Assembly: GCA_001797815.1 (NCBI GenBank)
Contig: MGQK01000014.1
Span: 1 to 5,669, forward strand
Direction: 5' to 3'
Origin: Deltaproteobacteria bacterium RBG_13_61_14
Lineage (GTDB): Bacteria; RBG-13-61-14
DNA: 5,669 nt
In this document: one piece after another, positions 1 to 4,827 of the stretch
Layout: every line of letters begins with the position of its first letter
How positions within the stretch are numbered: the stretch's first letter is position 1
Notes under the pieces: generated by a model
Seen by the model: the letters and a program-made list of their open reading frames with translations, nothing else
Told to the model about the DNA's origin: nothing
Database searches by the model: none
Translations under genes and position numbers: made by a program

Positions 1-2
1 TG

Positions 3-50
3 CCCCTGACCCCGGACCCAAGCGTTCTGATCAACGTGGAGCAACCCTGA
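3..50 (+). CDS. Possible 3' end of an upstream gene (partial)
   Basis: An open frame runs from the window edge to a TGA at 48-50 and reads PLTPDPSVLINVEQP. It is on the same strand as the following genes and ends 15 bases before a good promoter, so it could be the C-terminus of a preceding gene. Only 15 residues are visible and no family can be recognised. A chance open frame of this length is quite possible. Confidence 0.35.
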   Translation, partial: PLTPDPSVLINVEQP

Positions 51-65
51 AAAATCGGCGGAAGG

Positions 66-94
66 TTGACGGCTGCGGGAAGATTTTCTAAACT
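66..94 (+). promoter_or_regulatory. Sigma70-like promoter of the hydratase-cytochrome unit
   Basis: The -35 box TTGACG (66-71) and the -10 box TAAACT (89-94) are separated by exactly 17 bases. They match the consensus at 5/6 and 4/6 positions. A transcript would begin near 101, giving a leader of about 28 bases before the ATG at 129. The in-frame TTG at 66 is part of the -35 box, which argues against it as a translation start. Confidence 0.55.
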
Positions 95-128
95 GTCCAC
101 CAATATTCTGGGCCAAGAAAGAAAAGGA

Positions 129-569
129 ATGGACAAGCTGGATCGGTCTGTGGTCGGTCGGAAATCTTTGCCGGCGAAGAACGTGATCGAGCGCGGAGCC
201 ATCCGGCGCTTTGCCGAAGCCATTGGCGATCCCCACCCGCTCTGGGTGGATGAGGATTACGCGCGCTCAACGCGGTTCGGGGGGATCGTGGCGCCGCCCA
301 CTTTCGCGGTGAGTCTCCAGGTGGGGAGCAACGTGCGCGAAGGCCTGCCGATTGACTTGACCAAGATCCTGCACGGGGAAATGGAATTTGAATATTTCCG
401 GCCGTTGCGGGCAGGGGAAACTTTGTTCTGCCAGGCCGAGATCGTGGACTTTTACACCAAGGAAGGCAAGAGCGGGCAGATGAGCTTCCTGGTCACCGAG
501 ACCCGCGGGGTGGACGCAAACGGGGAGCTGGTGTATAAGAGCCGGTCAACGACCCTGATCCGAAGTTAA
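129..569 (+). CDS. FAS1-like/MaoC-type dehydratase subunit, catalytic His replaced
   Basis: A 146-residue single hot-dog-fold protein resembling the N-terminal FAS1-like dehydratase domain family (MaoC_dehydrat_N). The hydratase-like segment at residues 28-39 reads FAEAIGDPHPLW. Asp34 of the usual D-x4-H pair is kept, but Trp39 stands where His is expected. The stretch HGEMEFEYFRPLRAGETL (82-99) is typical of the family. In two-subunit hydratases such as mycobacterial HadAB/HadBC, a subunit like this contributes to substrate binding while its partner supplies catalysis. The next gene encodes a protein with the intact motif, so the two probably form a heterodimeric enoyl-CoA hydratase; this pairing is inference. 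I chose the ATG at 129 because the upstream in-frame TTG at 66 overlaps a promoter -35 box. The Shine-Dalgarno is only a purine-rich AAGAAAG around 116-122. The acyl substrate cannot be read from the sequence. Confidence 0.85.
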   Translation: MDKLDRSVVGRKSLPAKNVIERGAIRRFAEAIGDPHPLWVDEDYARSTRFGGIVAPPTFAVSLQVGSNVREGLPIDLTKILHGEMEFEYFRPLRAGETLFCQAEIVDFYTKEGKSGQMSFLVTETRGVDANGELVYKSRSTTLIRS

Positions 570-571
570 GA

Positions 572-599
572 ATTTTAGATTTTGGATTTTGGATTTGCG
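572..599 (+). repeat. Four tandem AT-rich heptamers between the hydratase genes
   Basis: The 30-base gap contains four consecutive 7-base units: ATTTTAG, ATTTTGG, ATTTTGG and ATTTGCG (572-599). They fill it almost completely and run directly into the ATG at 600. The base composition is sharply AT-rich against GC-rich neighbours. The GGA at 591-593, inside the repeat, is the only Shine-Dalgarno-like sequence for the next gene. Similar AAAATCC-type arrays occur between genes in other bacterial genomes (recollection, not a search). Confidence 0.8.
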
Positions 600-1037
600 A
601 TGAGCGGTCAAGTCTATTTTGAGGACGTGCATGAGGGCGACTCCATTCCCGCCCTGGTCAAAGGTCCGCTCGAGAGAATCCAACTGGTGAAATATGCGGG
701 CGCCTCGGGAGACTTCAACCCCATCCACGTGGATGAGGTCTATGCCCAAGCCGCGGGCATGAAGAGCGTGTTCGCCCACGGGATGCTGAGCATGGCATTC
801 GTGGGGCAAATGCTGACCGATTGGATGGGGCCCTTGGGGGAGCTCAAGCGCTTTCAGGTCCGGTTCAGCGCCGTGGCCTGGCCGGGCGACGTGATCACCT
901 CCACCGGCACCACCGTGCGGCACTGGGAAGAGAAGGGCGAAGGCCTGGTGGAGCTGGCTCTGGAGTCGAAGAGCCAGGAAGGCACGGTTACGGTCAAGGG
1001 CGCGGCCTGCGTGCGCCTGCCGCGACGCTCGGCCTGA
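600..1037 (+). CDS. MaoC-like (R)-specific enoyl-CoA hydratase subunit
   Basis: A 145-residue MaoC-domain protein. Residues 32-49 match the hydratase 2 signature Y-x2-[LIVA]-S-G-D-x-N-P-[LIV]-H-x5-A: Tyr32, Ser36-Gly37-Asp38, Asn40-Pro41, His43 and Ala49 are all present. Asp38 and His43 are the expected catalytic pair that adds water to a trans-2-enoyl-CoA to give a (3R)-hydroxyacyl-CoA. The segment FAHGMLSMAF (58-67) is also typical of the family. The protein is probably cytoplasmic. It follows a paralogue-like subunit lacking the catalytic His, so a heterodimer is likely (inference). An in-frame TTG at 582 would add six residues encoded by the AT-rich repeat, so the ATG at 600 is preferred despite a weak ribosome-binding site. 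A homodimer working alone is the main alternative. Confidence 0.9.
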   Translation: MSGQVYFEDVHEGDSIPALVKGPLERIQLVKYAGASGDFNPIHVDEVYAQAAGMKSVFAHGMLSMAFVGQMLTDWMGPLGELKRFQVRFSAVAWPGDVITSTGTTVRHWEEKGEGLVELALESKSQEGTVTVKGAACVRLPRRSA

Positions 1038-1047
1038 TCGAGAGGAA

Positions 1048-1055
1048 AAGGAGGG
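1048..1055 (+). promoter_or_regulatory. Strong Shine-Dalgarno of the cytochrome gene
   Basis: AAGGAGGG lies six bases before the ATG at 1062, matches the anti-Shine-Dalgarno core fully, and fixes the start. It sits in the 24-base gap after the hydratase gene, which suggests co-transcription with it. Confidence 0.75.
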
Positions 1056-1061
1056 AAAGAC

Positions 1062-1952
1062 ATGCACCTGGGGGTAGGAACGGCACGGAGAGTCGGGATC
1101 GTATTGTTGATTCTGGCCATGGCCTGGATCCTGAGCCTGGAGACGCGGGCGCAAAAAGTGAAAATCAAGCCCGAGGCGCCGCAGCCCACCAAAGGCCAGG
1201 GCCTGTTCAAGACGGAAAAGTATGACTTGTTGACCCTGGCCATGCACGAGGTCTATGAGCATTACAACCAGGCCCAGGACTATTTCAAAAAGCAGAATTA
1301 CGATCTGGCCGGGGCCAGCCTGCGGGTGATGGAGTTCTACCTGTCCGGCACCAAGAACATCCTGCCCGGCCAGATCACGGTCTGGGAAAAGGACAAAGCC
1401 GCTAAAACCATCACCCTGGACAAGGCCAAATACATTGCTACCGTGGACCGCCTTAACCACTATTCGCAGCAAGTGCAGGCGGGCTTGGCCAAGGGCCAAT
1501 GGCTCCAGGCCGGCGGCAACCAGCCGGACCCGATGATGGAAACCTGCGTGGGCTGTCACCTGTCCAACCAGGTCCCCACCGATTTTCATCGCGACACCGA
1601 CTTCAAGATCCTGACCAAGTTGATGCACGAGATTTACTACCACTACCGGGACGCCGGGCCTCTGCTCCAGCAGGAACGCTGGGACCAGGCCCTCGACCTG
1701 TTCGTGGTGCTGGACCCGTATTTGGAGCAGATCCCGAATCACATCCCCGCGGTCAACCAGGATCAACAGCCGATTGATAAGGCCCTGTTCCTCCAAGCGC
1801 ACCAGGAACTGACCCGATTCACCCACGACATGGTGGAGAAGCTCCGCACCCGGAGCTGGCAGCAGGGCAAGCCCCTGCCCCCGCCCCGGATCGTGGTGGA
1901 CAACTGCTACGCCTGCCATGACAAGGTGGTGAAGATTCCCTCCCCCTGGTGA
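1062..1952 (+). CDS. Exported dihaem c-type cytochrome with two cytochrome c'/c-556-like repeats
   Basis: A 296-residue secreted protein. The N-terminus has two arginines (9-10), a hydrophobic core (11-25) and a plausible signal peptidase I site after Ala30 (TRA|Q). Two haem-attachment motifs are visible: CVGCH at 162-166 and CYACH at 282-286, the latter ten residues from the C-terminus. Each closes a helical repeat of about 105-115 residues (54-166 and 181-286). The repeats share an opening helix, LAMHEVYEHY (59-68) against KLMHEIYYHY (186-195), and a later hydrophobic helix ending in YL. A helical bundle with CxxCH at its C-terminal end is the layout of class II cytochromes (c', c-556), so this looks like a tandem duplication of that fold. 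Met61 or Met188 could be a sixth haem ligand as in c-556 (inference). It would act in the periplasm in electron transfer or small-ligand binding. Co-transcription with hydratases is unusual and unexplained. Confidence 0.85.
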   Translation: MHLGVGTARRVGIVLLILAMAWILSLETRAQKVKIKPEAPQPTKGQGLFKTEKYDLLTLAMHEVYEHYNQAQDYFKKQNYDLAGASLRVMEFYLSGTKNILPGQITVWEKDKAAKTITLDKAKYIATVDRLNHYSQQVQAGLAKGQWLQAGGNQPDPMMETCVGCHLSNQVPTDFHRDTDFKILTKLMHEIYYHYRDAGPLLQQERWDQALDLFVVLDPYLEQIPNHIPAVNQDQQPIDKALFLQAHQELTRFTHDMVEKLRTRSWQQGKPLPPPRIVVDNCYACHDKVVKIPSPW

Positions 1953-1986
1953 GGGGCATTAAGCTCCGCGGCCACGCGACCAGCCG

Positions 1987-2033
1987 AGCCGACTTGGTTT
2001 CCTGGAAGAGGGAGACCGAGCCGGCTCTTTTTT
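1987..2033 (+). terminator. Rho-independent terminator after the cytochrome gene
   Basis: Arms 1987-2002 (AGCCGACTTGGTTTCC) and 2011-2026 (GGAGACCGAGCCGGCT) form a 16-position stem with 13 Watson-Crick pairs, two G-U pairs and one A-C mismatch. The loop is the 8 bases at 2003-2010. One C and six Ts (2028-2033) follow. It lies 35 bases after the cytochrome stop codon and just before a new promoter, so it ends the first transcription unit. Confidence 0.85.
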
Positions 2034-2040
2034 CCGGCGG

Positions 2041-2069
2041 TTGAAAACTCCGGGATTAGACGGTATGAT
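2041..2069 (+). promoter_or_regulatory. Sigma70-like promoter of the MCE-LUD-thiolase unit
   Basis: TTGAAA (2041-2046) and TATGAT (2064-2069) are separated by 17 bases, each matching the consensus at five of six positions. It begins eight bases after the T-run of the preceding terminator. Transcription would start near 2076, almost on the GTG at 2078. Translation is therefore either nearly leaderless from that GTG or begins at the ATG at 2129. Confidence 0.65.
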
Positions 2070-2077
2070 TCCAATGG

Positions 2078-2647
2078 GTGGGCGAAACCATCACACGCTC
2101 CGGCAATTCCAAGCGCATCGGGCGGATCATGGCCGGCGTGCTCTTGATCCTGGCGGCCGCGATTTTCAGCGCCGACCGCTTCGGGGTGCTGGACTATCGG
2201 TGCTTGCTCCTGAGTGAAGTCCGGAACCTGCGCGGCCTGCAGGCCAAAGACCGGGTGCTCTACCGGGGAGTGGGGATTGGATACGTGGAGGGCATGCGGC
2301 CCGCGGGCGGAGCGGCGTTGAAATTCAGCCTGCGCCTGCGGGTGAAATGCTCGGCCTTCCGCCAGATCCCGCTGGATGCGGCGGTGCGGATCGAGCCCCA
2401 GGGCACCAACGACCCCTACCTGGTCAACATCCTGCCCGGCCGGGAGCCGCCGCCGGAGGATTACCCGGGCAAGGTCAAAGTGCTGAAGGAGGCCACGGCG
2501 GAAGACCTGTTGCTGCGGGGCCTGCGGGACGTGCTGGACGGAGTGACCGAGGTTTCCAGGGCGAAAAGCACGGAAGCCGAGCTGGAACGATTGCGGCAAG
2601 AGAATGAGCGGCTCAAGCGCGAGCTGGAACAACTGAAAGAGAAATAA
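2078..2647 (+). CDS. Small MCE/MlaD-like membrane-anchored protein with C-terminal coiled coil
   Basis: A 189-residue protein from the GTG at 2078. A basic N-terminus (KRIGR, 12-16) precedes one membrane segment (about 17-31), so most of the protein should face the periplasm. Residues about 45-122 resemble an MCE domain: the GL-x-A-x-D-RV-x-YRGV-x-IGYVEGM pattern at 53-73, then IPLDAAVRIEP (97-107) and a terminal ILPG (118-121). MCE proteins such as MlaD bind lipid as hexameric rings in phospholipid transporters. Residues 163-189 are a charged heptad-patterned coiled coil (ELERL, ENERL, ELEQL). No ATPase, permease or other mla-type gene is present, so a transport role cannot be shown. The only other in-frame ATG nearby, at 2129, has a weak GGCGGA upstream but would remove the basic residues before the membrane segment. 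Family assignment is moderately secure; function is unknown. Confidence 0.65.
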   Translation: MGETITRSGNSKRIGRIMAGVLLILAAAIFSADRFGVLDYRCLLLSEVRNLRGLQAKDRVLYRGVGIGYVEGMRPAGGAALKFSLRLRVKCSAFRQIPLDAAVRIEPQGTNDPYLVNILPGREPPPEDYPGKVKVLKEATAEDLLLRGLRDVLDGVTEVSRAKSTEAELERLRQENERLKRELEQLKEK

Positions 2648-2650
2648 GCC

Positions 2651-2671
2651 GCGCGGATTGCAAATCCGCGC
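2651..2671. repeat. REP-like perfect palindrome between MCE and LUD genes
   Basis: GCGCGGATT (2651-2659) and AATCCGCGC (2663-2671) form a perfect 9-bp stem with a 3-base loop (GCA), three bases after the MCE stop codon. The T-run at 2687-2691 begins 15 bases beyond the stem, so it does not look like a standard intrinsic terminator. Palindromes of this GCGGATTTGCAAATCCGC type occur repeatedly between genes in some bacteria (recollection, unsearched), suggesting a REP-type dispersed element that could also stabilise the mRNA 3' end. Confidence 0.75.
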
Positions 2672-2702
2672 CACTACCACCAAGTATTTTTCGGAAAGGC
2701 CC

Positions 2703-3314
2703 ATGGATCAAAAAATCGAAAAAACCATCAAGGCTTTGCAGAACCATGGCTTCGCCGCGGAATACGCGGCCGACCGGGCCGGGGCCAAGGCGCGGCTCCT
2801 GGAGTTGATCCCGACCGGCGCCACGGTGGGGGTGCCGGGCAGCCGCACGGTGCGCGAGACCGGGATCGTGGAGGCGCTGAAATCGCGGGGCGAGCAGGTC
2901 TTTGACCACTGGACCGCCCCGCCCTCGGATTCCCTGGCGGTGCGCAAAAGCCAGCTCGCCTGCGACGTGCTCCTGGTCTCGACCAATGCGCTGACCGAGG
3001 CGGGCGAGCTCGTCAACCGCGACGGGATCGGCAACCGGGTGGCGGCCATGGTCTTCGGGCCGCGGCAGGTGGTGGTGGTCGCGGGCCGGAACAAGATCGT
3101 GGCCGACCTCCCCGCGGCGGAAGCGCGCATCCGCCAGATCGCGGCCCCGCGGCGCGCCAAAGAGTTGAACCTGCAGACGCCCTGCGTCAAAGCCGGCGAA
3201 TGCCAGGACTGCAACCACGCCCAGCGCATTTGCCGGGCCACGGTAATTCTCCTTCGCCGGCCGAGTTTGACCCCGATCCGGGTGATGGTGGTGGGCGAAG
3301 ATTTGGGAAATTGA
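2703..3314 (+). CDS. LUD-domain (DUF162, LutC/YkgG-type) protein
   Basis: A 203-residue protein of the LUD (lactate utilisation, DUF162) superfamily. Recognisable segments are VGVPGSRTVRETG (42-54), VLLVSTNALTEAGELV (89-104) with the following DGIGNRVAAMVFGP (107-120), and VVVVAGRNKIV (123-133). After the core lies a cysteine cluster C161-x5-C167-x2-C170-x6-C177 (TPCVKAGECQDCNHAQRIC), seen in a subset of the family and able in principle to bind metal or an iron-sulfur cluster. LutC works with LutA and LutB in lactate oxidation in Bacillus, but neither is nearby. Its role here, beside acyl-CoA genes, is unknown. The start at 2703 has GGAAAGG at 2693-2699 upstream; an in-frame TTG at 2658 lies inside a palindromic repeat and is rejected. 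The stop codon shares its last base with the next gene's Shine-Dalgarno, indicating tight co-expression with the HMGCS-DUF35 fusion. Confidence 0.88.
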   Translation: MDQKIEKTIKALQNHGFAAEYAADRAGAKARLLELIPTGATVGVPGSRTVRETGIVEALKSRGEQVFDHWTAPPSDSLAVRKSQLACDVLLVSTNALTEAGELVNRDGIGNRVAAMVFGPRQVVVVAGRNKIVADLPAAEARIRQIAAPRRAKELNLQTPCVKAGECQDCNHAQRICRATVILLRRPSLTPIRVMVVGEDLGN

Positions 3315-3320
3315 AGGAGG
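3314..3320 (+). promoter_or_regulatory. Shine-Dalgarno of the HMGCS-DUF35 fusion gene
   Basis: AAGGAGG ends five bases before the ATG at 3326, and its first A is the last base of the preceding TGA. It decides the start over an in-frame ATG at 3200, which lies inside the LUD gene. Confidence 0.8.
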
Positions 3321-3325
3321 ACCGA

Positions 3326-4714
3326 ATGATCGGAATCATCGGGTGGGGTGGTTACGTTCCCCGGTATCGCTTGACCGGAGAGATTTTCAAGGCGGCCTGG
3401 GGGGCCGGGGGCAAGGGCGAGCGGAGCGTGGCCAGTTACGATGAGGACGCTGTGACCCTGGGGGCGGAGGCGGCGCTCGAGGCCATCTCCGGCCATGACC
3501 CGCTCGAGGTGGACCGGCTCTACTTCGCTTCGGTGAGCGCGCCCTACCTCCAGCACCAGAACGCGGCCATCGTGGCGGCGGTGGCGGATTTGCGCCAGGA
3601 CATCTTCGCCGCGGATTTCGGCGGCTCGGTCCGCTCCAGCACCGCGGCGCTCAGGGCGGGCTTTGACGCGATCAAGGCCGACAACGCTTCCCGGGTGATG
3701 GTGGTGGCCGCGGACCTGCGCCAGGCGCTGCCCGGCGACCCTCTCGAGCGGGAGTTGGGCGACGGGGCCGCGGCCCTGCTTCTGGGCCGGGACGACCCGG
3801 TGGCGGTGTTCAAGGGCTTTTACTCCACCTCGAAAATCTTCCTGGATTACTGGCGCCGGGAGGGCGATCCCTTCATCCAGAGCGGGGACGCCAAGTTCAT
3901 CCACGACGAGGGCATCAGCCGGCACTTGCCCGAGGTGCTGGAGGACCTGCTGGAGGCGCTGGACCTGGCGCGGGGGGACATCCAGACGGTGGTGTTCTCG
4001 TCCCCCAACCTGGGGCTGCGCCGGGCACTGGAAAAGGCCCTGGGGTTCCAGCCCCAGCAATACCTGGCCGACACGCTCCAGGCCAGGATCGGAGACACCG
4101 GCTCGGCTTCGGTCTTCCTCGACCTGGGCGCGGCCTTGGCCAAGGCCAAGCCCGGAGACAAGATCCTTTTGCTCCATCACGGCTCCGGCGCGGACGCGAT
4201 CTTGCTCGAAGCCACCGAGCATATCACCCGGTTCCAGTGCTCGCTGGAGGGCCAGCTCCAGAAGGCGCGGCCGATTTCCAGTTATGAAAAGTACCTGAGC
4301 TTCCGGAAGGTCTTGCCGCAGGAGCCGTTGAACGTGTGGAGCGCGCTGCCGGTTTTGTGGCGGGAGGAGAAGCCGAATATCCGGCTTTTGGCCAAGCGGT
4401 GCGTGAAGTGCGGGGCGGTGCAGTATCCGCCGCGGCAGATCTGCTGGCAGTGCTCGGGCATGGAGATGAAGACCCAGAAGCTGAAGCGGCGGGGCAAGGT
4501 CTTCACTTTCACCCGCGACTACCTGCCCCCGAACCCGGACCCGCCCACCAACATGGTGAGCGTGGATCTGGAAGGCGGGGGCCGCTTCTACGGCCAGTTG
4601 ACCGACCTGGGCTCGGCCAAGGTGGAGATCGGGATGGAAGTGGAATTGACCTTCCGGAAGCTCCACGAAGGCGGAGGGTATAACAATTATTTCTGGAAAC
4701 TCAGGCCAGTTTAG
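3326..4714 (+). CDS. Degenerate HMG-CoA-synthase-like domain fused to DUF35 Zn-ribbon/OB-fold
   Basis: A 462-residue two-domain protein. Residues 1-300 have the archaeal-type HMG-CoA synthase (thiolase-superfamily) fold: IGIIGWGGYVPRYRL at the start, YFASVSAPY (66-74), a dimer-region helix TAALRAGFDA (106-115), VVFSSPN (222-228) and HHGSGADAILLE (284-295). Against HMGCS motifs recalled from memory, the catalytic Glu falls on Val70, the nucleophilic Cys on Val102 (beside Ser101) and the catalytic His on Ser225. The domain's only cysteine, Cys305, is far from that site, so HMGCS chemistry appears lost. Residues 358-462 are DUF35: a zinc ribbon C359-x2-C362-x10-C373-x2-C376, then an OB-fold (390-460). 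In archaea, separate DUF35 and HMGCS proteins form a channelling complex with thiolase; in toluene degraders DUF35 protein BbsA pairs with thiolase BbsB. With a thiolase gene next, this is probably a thiolase partner or acyl-CoA scaffold (inference). Database names may say HMG-CoA synthase, which would mislead. Confidence 0.85.
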   Translation: MIGIIGWGGYVPRYRLTGEIFKAAWGAGGKGERSVASYDEDAVTLGAEAALEAISGHDPLEVDRLYFASVSAPYLQHQNAAIVAAVADLRQDIFAADFGGSVRSSTAALRAGFDAIKADNASRVMVVAADLRQALPGDPLERELGDGAAALLLGRDDPVAVFKGFYSTSKIFLDYWRREGDPFIQSGDAKFIHDEGISRHLPEVLEDLLEALDLARGDIQTVVFSSPNLGLRRALEKALGFQPQQYLADTLQARIGDTGSASVFLDLGAALAKAKPGDKILLLHHGSGADAILLEATEHITRFQCSLEGQLQKARPISSYEKYLSFRKVLPQEPLNVWSALPVLWREEKPNIRLLAKRCVKCGAVQYPPRQICWQCSGMEMKTQKLKRRGKVFTFTRDYLPPNPDPPTNMVSVDLEGGGRFYGQLTDLGSAKVEIGMEVELTFRKLHEGGGYNNYFWKLRPV

Positions 4715-4723
4715 GATTTCAAA

Positions 4724-4805
4724 CACAAAGGCACAAAGACACCAGGAAGATTAAAAAATTTAAAAGATGAAGGAATTAATTTTTTCGTGTCTTTGTGTCT
4801 TTGTG
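4724..4805. repeat. Long inverted repeat of CACAAAG type between fusion and thiolase genes
   Basis: The arm at 4724-4742 (CACAAAGGCACAAAGACAC) is the reverse complement of 4787-4805 except for one G-T wobble: a 19-bp stem. Each arm is itself a near-direct repeat of a CACAAAG unit. The 44-base AT-rich interior contains a second perfect 8-bp stem (4753-4760 with 4778-4785, AAAAAATT/AATTTTTT). The element takes up most of the 113-base gap between the two genes, and its composition contrasts with the GC-rich coding DNA. Similar CACAAAGACACAAAG elements are scattered between genes in various bacterial genomes (recollection, unsearched), so this looks like a small dispersed, perhaps MITE-like, repeat. 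As RNA it would form a strong hairpin ending 8 bases before the thiolase Shine-Dalgarno and could lower or stabilise expression. Confidence 0.85.
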
Positions 4806-4813
4806 GTGAAGAA

Positions 4814-4819
4814 AAGGAG
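4814..4819 (+). promoter_or_regulatory. Shine-Dalgarno of the thiolase gene
   Basis: AAGGAG lies eight bases before the ATG at 4828. A closer ATG at 4820 is in another frame, so the spacing supports 4828. Confidence 0.7.
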
Positions 4820-4827
4820 ATGGAAAA

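Noticed and set aside
66-128. TTG at 66 as start of the first hydratase subunit
   Set aside because: It overlaps the -35 box of a well-spaced promoter, so it would lie upstream of the predicted transcript. The 21 added residues show no family similarity.
582-599. TTG at 582 as start of the second hydratase subunit
   Set aside because: The added six residues are encoded by the heptamer repeat and the protein's recognisable N-terminus begins at the ATG at 600.
572-599. CRISPR array
   Set aside because: The units are only 7 bases with no spacers.
546-1919. Long minus-strand open frame (457 codons) opposite the hydratase and cytochrome genes
   Set aside because: It runs through the terminal repeat array and opposite two well-supported genes with clear motifs. 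Its composition is rich in His, Gln, Leu and Arg, typical of antisense reading of GC-rich codons.
2017-2027. GAGCCGGCTC self-palindrome as a separate operator site
   Set aside because: It is contained in the right arm of the terminator stem, which explains it.
3200-3325. In-frame ATG at 3200 for the HMGCS-DUF35 fusion
   Set aside because: It would overlap over 110 bases of the LUD gene and add a Pro/Gly-rich segment. The ATG at 3326 has AAGGAGG five bases upstream and starts the typical IGIIGWGGYVP strand.
2708-4726. Very long minus-strand open frame (672 codons) opposite the LUD and fusion genes
   Set aside because: The plus strand encodes two recognisable families with matching ribosome-binding sites. 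The minus frame shows no domain and is a shadow of high GC at third positions.
4753-4785. AT-rich inner hairpin as an intrinsic terminator before the thiolase gene
   Set aside because: The T-run is part of the stem itself, the stem has no GC pairs and no T-tract follows it. It is better described as the interior of the dispersed inverted repeat.
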